The notes under the pieces are model-generated. The model searched no databases, was not told the origin of the DNA, and saw only the letters and a list, made by a program, of their open reading frames with translations. Shown here one piece after another: positions 58,177-64,000 of a stretch of DNA of 64,000 bases. The stretch's first letter is position 1; each line of letters starts with the position of its first letter. Position numbers and translations under genes: made by a program. Source of the stretch: Streptococcus oralis (GTDB lineage Bacteria; Bacillota; Bacilli; Lactobacillales; Streptococcaceae); contig NZ_CP046524.1 in assembly GCF_021497945.1 (NCBI RefSeq), forward strand, positions 903,501-967,500, given 5' to 3'.

Positions 58177-58208
58177 AAATCAGGAAATATTCTTCCTGAT
58201 TTTTATTT
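58177..58208 (+). terminator. Terminator of gapN
   Basis: Stem ATCAGGAA / TTCCTGAT with a six-base loop and a T-rich tail. Confidence 0.85.
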
Positions 58209-58371
58209 TTACTAAAAAATCCAGTTTAAAATTGAAAAATAACGAATATTTTGGTATTATACTAAGAAAATATATGTAAATTATTCCTTTCTCTCTGAAA
58301 TGAGTGAAAGCTTAGTTAGGATAATTTTTCCAAAATTTTCAAGATATTTTTTAAGAAATTCCGTAAACTGC

Positions 58372-58423
58372 TTGAAAGTTCTTTTAAAAGATAGTATAAT
58401 AGAAATATGGAAAACGCTTACAA
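58372..58423 (+). promoter_or_regulatory. glg operon promoter with cre-like site
   Basis: TTGAAA (58372-58377), 17 bases, TATAAT (58395-58400): a near-ideal promoter. TGGAAAACGCTTACAA (58408-58423) matches the CcpA cre consensus at 15 of 16 places and covers the start site, a classic catabolite-repression layout. Confidence 0.7.
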
Positions 58424-58439
58424 AAAGAAAGGGGATTAG

Positions 58440-60368
58440 ATGAATAATCAAGAAGCATTGAGAACCTTCACTACTGGAGAAAATTTTCATCTCCAGCACT
58501 ATCTAGGAGCACATAAAGAGGAAAAAGACGGAGAAATTGGTTTTACTTTCCGTGTTTGGGCACCTAACGCTCAGGCTGTGCACTTAGTTGGTGATTTTAC
58601 AAACTGGACAGAACACCAAATTCCTATGGTAAGGAATGAATCGGGTGTTTGGGAAGTATTCACAAGTCTGGCTCATGAAGGGCAGATTTATAAGTATCAT
58701 ATCACGCGTGCAAATGGGCACCAGATTATGAAAATTGATCCATTGGCGGTTCGTTTTGAGGCCCGCCCAGAGACTGGAGCCATCCTGACTGATATTCCAG
58801 AGAAAAAATGGAAAGATGGTCTTTGGCTAGCTAGGAGAAAACGCTGGGGCTTTTTTGAGAGACCAGTCAATATTTATGAAGCCCACGCTGGATCTTGGAA
58901 GAGAAATCCAGATGGTAGTCCATACAGCTTTGCACAACTTAAGGAAGAACTCATTCCATACCTTGTTGAGATGAACTACACTCACATCGAGTTTATGCCT
59001 TTAATGGCTCACCCGCTTGGATTGAGTTGGGGCTACCAGCTTATGGGTTACTTTGCTATGGAGCACTCTTATGGGCGACCAGAGGAATTCCAAGATTTTG
59101 TTGAGGAATGTCATTTAAACAATATCGGTGTAATTGTGGATTGGGTTCCAGGTCATTTTACCATCAACGATGACGCTCTTGCTTATTACGATGGAACACC
59201 AACTTTTGAATACCAAGACCACAATAAGGCCCATAACTACGGTTGGGGAGCTCTTAACTTTGACCTTGGGAAGAATGAAGTCCAGTCCTTCTTGATTTCT
59301 AGCATTAAATTCTGGATTGAGTTTTATCATTTAGATGGTATTCGAGTGGATGCAGTCAGCAATATGCTCTACCTAGACTATGATAATGCTCCTTGGACTC
59401 CAAACAAAGACGGTGGCAATCTCAACTACGAAGGCTACTATTTCCTTCAACGTTTGAACACAGTGATCAAGTTAGCTCATCCAGATGTGATGATGATTGC
59501 AGAAGAAAGTTCATCAGCAACAAAGATTACTGGTATGAAAGAAATGGGCGGTCTAGGATTTGATTACAAGTGGAATATGGGTTGGATGAACGACATTCTC
59601 CGTTTCTACGAGGAAGATCCGATTTATCGTAAGTATGATTTTAATTTGGTAACTTTCAGCTTCATGTACGTTTTCAATGAAAACTACCTCTTACCATTCT
59701 CGCACGATGAAGTCGTACATGGTAAGAAGAGCATGATGCATAAGATGTGGGGAGATCGCTACAATCAGTTCGCTGGTCTGCGCAACCTCTACACCTATCA
59801 AATTTGTCATCCAGGTAAGAAACTCTTGTTCATGGGAAGCGAATATGGTCAGTTCTTAGAGTGGAAGTCTGAGGAACAGCTAGAATGGTCTAACTTGGAA
59901 GATCCAATGAATGCTAAGATGAAGTACTTCACTTCTCAACTCAATCAATTCTATAAAGAGCATCGTTGCCTTTGGGAAATTGACACCAGCTACGACGGCA
60001 TCGAAATTATCGATGCGGATAATAGAGATCAGAGTGTCCTTTCCTTTATTCGTAAGAGTAAAAAGGGTGAAATGCTAGTCTGTGTCTTTAATATGGCGCC
60101 TGTTGAACGAAAAGACTTTACAATCGGACTTCCTGTCGCAGGAGTTTATGAAGAAGTTTGGAATACAGAATTGGAACAATGGGGTGGTGTCTGGAAAGAA
60201 TACAACCAAACGGTTCAAACTCAAGAAGGATTATGGAAAGATTATGAGCAGACCTTGACCTTTACCTTGCCAGCTATGGGAGCAAGTATCTGGAAGATTA
60301 AACGTCGCTTGAAACCAACTAAAACTGTCACAAATACAACTCAAAAAGGAGTAGAAAATGAAGAATGA
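58440..60368 (+). CDS. glgB: 1,4-alpha-glucan branching enzyme
   Basis: A 642-residue GH13 enzyme that forms the alpha-1,6 branches of glycogen. CBM48 N-terminal domain (about 20-125, [17 protein letters not shown]), then the barrel with [22 protein letters not shown] (nucleophile Asp), IAEESS (acid Glu) and [10 protein letters not shown]. First gene of glgB-glgC-glgD-glgA; GAAAGGGG precedes the ATG. Its 3' end overlaps glgC by 11 bases. Confidence 0.96.
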   Translation: MNNQEALRTFTTGENFHLQHYLGAHKEEKDGEIGFTFRVWAPNAQAVHLVGDFTNWTEHQIPMVRNESGVWEVFTSLAHEGQIYKYHITRANGHQIMKIDPLAVRFEARPETGAILTDIPEKKWKDGLWLARRKRWGFFERPVNIYEAHAGSWKRNPDGSPYSFAQLKEELIPYLVEMNYTHIEFMPLMAHPLGLSWGYQLMGYFAMEHSYGRPEEFQDFVEECHLNNIGVIVDWVPGHFTINDDALAYYDGTPTFEYQDHNKAHNYGWGALNFDLGKNEVQSFLISSIKFWIEFYHLDGIRVDAVSNMLYLDYDNAPWTPNKDGGNLNYEGYYFLQRLNTVIKLAHPDVMMIAEESSSATKITGMKEMGGLGFDYKWNMGWMNDILRFYEEDPIYRKYDFNLVTFSFMYVFNENYLLPFSHDEVVHGKKSMMHKMWGDRYNQFAGLRNLYTYQICHPGKKLLFMGSEYGQFLEWKSEEQLEWSNLEDPMNAKMKYFTSQLNQFYKEHRCLWEIDTSYDGIEIIDADNRDQSVLSFIRKSKKGEMLVCVFNMAPVERKDFTIGLPVAGVYEEVWNTELEQWGGVWKEYNQTVQTQEGLWKDYEQTLTFTLPAMGASIWKIKRRLKPTKTVTNTTQKGVENEE

Positions 60369-61500
60369 AATGCTAGCTTTGATCCTTGCGGGTGGGCAAG
60401 GAACTCGTCTCGGAAAACTCACTCAAAGTATTGCTAAGCCGGCTGTGCAATTTGGTGGGCGCTACCGTATCATTGATTTTGCTCTTTCAAACTGTGCTAA
60501 CTCTGGGATTCACAACGTCGGTGTTATTACGCAGTATCAACCTCTTGCCTTGAACAACCATATCGGAAATGGTTCGAGCTGGGGACTAGATGGTATTAAC
60601 ACAGGTGTTTCCATCCTTCAACCCTACTCTGCAAGTGAAGGAAACCGTTGGTTTGAAGGGACTAGCCACGCTATCTACCAAAACATTGACTACATCGATA
60701 GTGTTAACCCAGAATATGTTCTCATCCTCTCTGGAGACCATATTTACAAGATGGACTATGATGACATGCTCCAATCTCACAAGGACAACAATGCCAGTTT
60801 GACAGTAGCTGTCTTGGATGTACCCCTCAAAGAAGCTAGCCGTTTTGGTATCATGAATACTGACGCAAACAATCGTATCGTCGAATTCGAAGAAAAACCA
60901 GCAGAACCTAAGTCTACCAAAGCTTCTATGGGGATCTATATTTTTGACTGGAAACGTCTACGCAACATGCTAGTAGCCGCTGAAAAGAACAAGGTAGATA
61001 TGTCAGATTTCGGTAAAAACGTTATTCCAAATTACCTTGAGTCTGGAGAAAGCGTCTATGCTTATGAATTCAAAGGCTACTGGAAAGACGTTGGTACTAT
61101 CGAGTCTCTATGGGAAGCAAATATGGAATACATTGATCCAAACAACGCTTTGGATAGTCGTGATCGTCAGTGGAAAATCTACTCACGGAACTTGATTTCA
61201 CCACCAAACTTTATTGGAAAACACGCTCATGTAGAAGATTCTTTAGTTGTGGATGGCTGTCTCGTGGATGGAACTGTTAAGCATTCCATTCTCTCAACAG
61301 AAGCGCAAGTACGTGAGGGTGCTGAAGTAGTAGACTCTGTAATCATGAGTGGTGCCATTATCGGAAAAGGTGCAAAAATTAAACGTGCCATTATTGGTGA
61401 GGGTGCTGTTATTTCTGAAGGTGTCGAAATTGATGGAACAGACGAAGTACAAGTAGTAGGATATGATGAAGTAGTGGGGGTAGCAACAGATGAAGATTGA
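60358..61500 (+). CDS. glgC: Glucose-1-phosphate adenylyltransferase, catalytic subunit
   Basis: A 380-residue ADP-glucose pyrophosphorylase. [13 protein letters not shown] (about 10-22) is the intact nucleotide-binding loop, with the conserved FxxxP and EEKPAEPK sugar-phosphate site and a C-terminal left-handed beta-helix (about 290-370). Makes ADP-glucose, the glycogen precursor. In Firmicutes it works with GlgD, encoded next with an 11-base overlap. Confidence 0.96.
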   Translation: MKNEMLALILAGGQGTRLGKLTQSIAKPAVQFGGRYRIIDFALSNCANSGIHNVGVITQYQPLALNNHIGNGSSWGLDGINTGVSILQPYSASEGNRWFEGTSHAIYQNIDYIDSVNPEYVLILSGDHIYKMDYDDMLQSHKDNNASLTVAVLDVPLKEASRFGIMNTDANNRIVEFEEKPAEPKSTKASMGIYIFDWKRLRNMLVAAEKNKVDMSDFGKNVIPNYLESGESVYAYEFKGYWKDVGTIESLWEANMEYIDPNNALDSRDRQWKIYSRNLISPPNFIGKHAHVEDSLVVDGCLVDGTVKHSILSTEAQVREGAEVVDSVIMSGAIIGKGAKIKRAIIGEGAVISEGVEIDGTDEVQVVGYDEVVGVATDED

Positions 61501-62629
61501 TAAATATTCAGCCATTTTAGGAAACACCGTTGGTTTTCACGATATGTCAACTTTGACAGATCATCGTCCAGTAGCCAGTTTGCCATTTGGTGCCAAATAT
61601 CGTTTGATTGACTTCCCTCTTTCTAGCCTTGCAAATGCTGGTGTTCGTAGTGTCTTTGGAATTTTCCAACAAGACAATATCAGTTCAGTCTTTGACCACA
61701 TTCGTTCCGGACGTGAGTGGGGCTTATCTACCCTTCTAAGTCACTACTATCTAGGTATTTATAATACGCGTGTTGAAAGTAGCACGGTTGGGAAAGAATA
61801 TTACCAACAGCTTCTCACTTATTTGAAACGTTCAGGATCAAATCAGACGGTTGCACTTAACTGTGATATCGTGGTGAATATTGACCTCAATCAAGTATTC
61901 CATTTACATACTACTGCCGGTCGTCCGATTACAGTTGTTTATAAGAAATTACCTAAAAAGGATATTTCAGATGTTAATGCCATCTTGGAAGTGGATGAAA
62001 CAGACCATGTTCTTTCTCATAAACTTTTTGATGCCAAATCAACAGATGAACTTTTCAACATGTCTACAGATATATTCGTCGTTGATACTCCGTGGTTGAT
62101 TGAACGACTTGAAGAAGAAGTTCAAAAAGAATATCCAGAAAAATTACGCTATGTACTCCGCGATTTAGCTGTAAAAGAAGGTGCTTTTGCTTACGAATAC
62201 ACGGGCTATCTAGCCAATATTCACTCCGTTCAATCCTATTATCAAGCCAATATTGATATGTTGGAGTCTCAAAAATTCTACTCTCTCTTCTCACCTAACC
62301 AAAAGATTTATACCAAGGTTAAGAATGAAGAACCAACCTACTATGCGAATACTTCAAAAGTAAGTACTTCTCAGTTTGCTTCTGGTAGTATCATTGAGGG
62401 TGAAGTAGTTCAGTCAGTCCTATCTCGTAACATTTATGTTCACAAAGATAGTGTGGTGAAAGACAGCATTTTATTCCCTCGTGTTGTGATTGGTCAAGGA
62501 GCCCAGGTTGAATATGCCATTCTAGACAAAGGTGTTGAGGTTGCGGACGGTGTTGTCATTCGAGGCACAGCAGAACATCCAGTTGTAGTCAAAAAAGGCG
62601 AAAAAGTTACAGAGGATATTCATTCATGA
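61490..62629 (+). CDS. glgD: GlgD, non-catalytic regulatory subunit of ADP-glucose pyrophosphorylase
   Basis: A 379-residue paralogue of GlgC. Where GlgC has GGQGTRL, this protein reads [10 protein letters not shown], so the nucleotide loop is lost and it should not be active alone. [19 protein letters not shown] and the beta-helix C-terminus are kept. In S. mutans GlgC/GlgD form a heteromer with altered activity. The 3' end overlaps glgA by four bases (ATGA). Confidence 0.95.
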   Translation: MKIDKYSAILGNTVGFHDMSTLTDHRPVASLPFGAKYRLIDFPLSSLANAGVRSVFGIFQQDNISSVFDHIRSGREWGLSTLLSHYYLGIYNTRVESSTVGKEYYQQLLTYLKRSGSNQTVALNCDIVVNIDLNQVFHLHTTAGRPITVVYKKLPKKDISDVNAILEVDETDHVLSHKLFDAKSTDELFNMSTDIFVVDTPWLIERLEEEVQKEYPEKLRYVLRDLAVKEGAFAYEYTGYLANIHSVQSYYQANIDMLESQKFYSLFSPNQKIYTKVKNEEPTYYANTSKVSTSQFASGSIIEGEVVQSVLSRNIYVHKDSVVKDSILFPRVVIGQGAQVEYAILDKGVEVADGVVIRGTAEHPVVVKKGEKVTEDIHS

Positions 62630-64000
62630 AAATTTTATTCGTAGCAGCAGAGGGGGCGCCCTTTTCAAAAACAGGTGGTTTGGGAGACGTCATTGGCGCT
62701 CTGCCCAAATCACTGGTAAAGGCAGGGCATGAAGTTGCGGTTGTTTTACCTTACTATGACATGGTAGAGGCTAAGTTCGGCGACCAGATTGAGGATGTTC
62801 TTCACTTTGAAGTGAGTGTAGGATGGCGTAGACAGTACTGTGGTATTAAGAAGACCATCTTGAATGGTGTTACCTTCTACTTCGTAGACAATCAAACGTA
62901 TTTCTTCCGAGGTCATGTTTACGGAGATTTCGATGATGGTGAACGTTTTGCCTTCTTCCAACTGGCTGCTCTTGAAGCCATGGAGCGAATTGATTTCATT
63001 CCAGATATTCTCCATGTTCATGATTACCACACAGCCATGATTCCCTTCTTGTTGAAAGAAAAGTATCATTGGATTCAAGCATATCAAGGAATCAGAACCG
63101 TTTTAACTATTCATAATTTGGAATTTCAAGGTCAATTTTCTGAAGGAATGTTGTGGGATTTGTTTGGTGTTGGATTTGAACGCTATGCTGATGGAACCCT
63201 TCGCTGGAATGATTGCCTCAACTGGATGAAGGCTGGTATCCTATACGCGGATCGTGTCTCAACCGTTTCTCCTAGCTATGCACATGAGATTATGACCAGT
63301 CAGTTTGGTTGCGGTTTGGACCAGATTCTTCGGATGGAGTCAGGTAAGGTTTCAGGTATTGTCAATGGTATTGACGCAGATCTTTATAATCCTCAAACAG
63401 ACCCACTTTTAGACTATCATTTTGATAAGGAAGATTTATCTGGAAAAGCTCAAAACAAAGCAAAATTGCAAGAGAGAGTTGGTCTACCTGTGAGAGCAGA
63501 TGTTCCTCTAGTTGGGATTGTCTCTCGTTTGACCCGTCAAAAAGGCTTTGATGTTGTTGTAGAGAGCTTGCATCGTTTCTTACAAGAGGACGTTCAAATA
63601 GTCCTTTTAGGAACAGGTGACCCGGCTTTTGAACATTCCTTCTCCTGGTTTGCGCAAGTCTATCCTGACAAACTATCAGCAAATATCACTTTTGACGTCA
63701 AGCTCGCTCAAGAAATTTATGCAGCTTGTGATCTCTTCCTCATGCCAAGTCGTTTTGAACCATGTGGCTTGTCACAAATGATGGCTATGCGTTATGGAAC
63801 ACTACCATTGGTTCATGAAGTGGGTGGACTAAGAGATACAGTTCAATCCTTCAATCCGATCGAAGGAACTGGTACTGGATTTAGCTTCGACAATTTAACA
63901 CCATACTGGCTTAACTGGAGTTTTCAAACAGCCTTGGATGTTTATAAGTACCAGCCGGACGTATGGAAAAATCTACAAAAACAAGCTATGGAATGTGATT
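62626..64000 (+). CDS. glgA: Glycogen synthase (ADP-glucose type), truncated by the window end
   Basis: The first 458 residues of a GT5 glycogen synthase (usual length about 475). The N-terminal [14 protein letters not shown] loop binds ADP-glucose; [32 protein letters not shown] and [12 protein letters not shown] (catalytic Glu) are present. It extends the alpha-1,4 chain using product of GlgC/GlgD. The missing part is only the last roughly 20 residues. Starts inside glgD's stop codon. Confidence 0.96.
   Translation, partial: MKILFVAAEGAPFSKTGGLGDVIGALPKSLVKAGHEVAVVLPYYDMVEAKFGDQIEDVLHFEVSVGWRRQYCGIKKTILNGVTFYFVDNQTYFFRGHVYGDFDDGERFAFFQLAALEAMERIDFIPDILHVHDYHTAMIPFLLKEKYHWIQAYQGIRTVLTIHNLEFQGQFSEGMLWDLFGVGFERYADGTLRWNDCLNWMKAGILYADRVSTVSPSYAHEIMTSQFGCGLDQILRMESGKVSGIVNGIDADLYNPQTDPLLDYHFDKEDLSGKAQNKAKLQERVGLPVRADVPLVGIVSRLTRQKGFDVVVESLHRFLQEDVQIVLLGTGDPAFEHSFSWFAQVYPDKLSANITFDVKLAQEIYAACDLFLMPSRFEPCGLSQMMAMRYGTLPLVHEVGGLRDTVQSFNPIEGTGTGFSFDNLTPYWLNWSFQTALDVYKYQPDVWKNLQKQAMECD

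Noticed and set aside
58238..58250. AACGAATATTTT, resembling a competence box before glgB
   Set aside because: About 200 bases from the ATG, first base mismatched, and a near-ideal housekeeping promoter lies between.

Overview
The window looks like the chromosome of a mitis-group Streptococcus (S. mitis / S. oralis / S. infantis / S. pneumoniae relatives). The evidence is a low-GC Gram-positive gene style with AGGAGG-type ribosome sites and many TGn-extended -10 promoters. Gene products match streptococcal versions closely (VicR-VicK-VicX, RelQ, Rex, NiaR, GapN, tandem-SBD GlnP, a cluster-less MutY), and blocks follow the pneumococcal order as I remember it (glnPQ-zwf-ftsY; niaX-niaR / coaB-coaC-panT / fhs; pcrA-radC; rex through pta; ligA-pulA-gapN-glgBCDA). 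No rRNA, tRNA or CRISPR array was seen.

Layout. 1-0.4 kb: small PspC-domain membrane protein. 0.4-4.1 kb: AT-rich three-gene cassette (HNH-like protein with a hydrophobic domain, tail-anchored coiled-coil protein, CbbX/SpoVK-like AAA+ ATPase) with its own promoter and terminator. This is the best candidate for an undescribed system. 4.1-7.2 kb: BceAB-type peptide-resistance ABC transporter behind a BceR-type operator and a 36-residue ORF. 7.2-7.9 kb: VIT-family transporter. 8.0-11.0 kb: two HAD phosphatases and ftsY, all carrying single-base indels. 11.0-11.75 kb: IS200/IS605 element, also frameshifted. 11.8-16.4 kb: zwf and the GlnQ/GlnPH amino-acid importer. 16.5-19.5 kb: CPBP protease and uvrB. 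19.5-23.0 kb: accessory genes, including the first DUF2971-like protein. 23.0-26.5 kb: NUDIX, niacin uptake (niaX-niaR) and pantothenate/CoA genes (coaB-coaC-panT).

26.7-31.6 kb: fhs, pcrA, radC. 31.6-36.4 kb: leftward genes: rex-amidotransferase, prs-cysteine desulfurase-two small proteins, and a CYTH protein. 36.4-39.9 kb: relQ-nadK-rlu-pta. 39.9-44.1 kb: mutY and vicRKX. 44.1-48.3 kb: thioredoxin-like protein, pgcA, ABC-F ATPase. 48.3-52.1 kb: second DUF2971-like protein, Rgg regulator, MFS exporter. 52.1-64 kb: ligA, then pullulanase, gapN and the glycogen operon glgB-glgC-glgD-glgA, which runs off the end.

How it works together. pgcA makes glucose-1-P, GlgC/GlgD make ADP-glucose, GlgA and GlgB build branched glycogen and PulA debranches it. 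zwf and gapN both make NADPH. Candidate CcpA (cre) sites sit at the promoters of both pgcA and glgB. Rex-like sites sit at rex and, in an odd spaced-out form, before gapN. Four genes (coaB, mutY, the ABC-F gene, ligA) have a -10 box exactly six bases before the ATG, the signature of leaderless mRNAs. Two DUF2971-like genes sit within 15 bases of the stop codons of uvrB and the ABC-F gene, suggesting paralogous accessory cargo.
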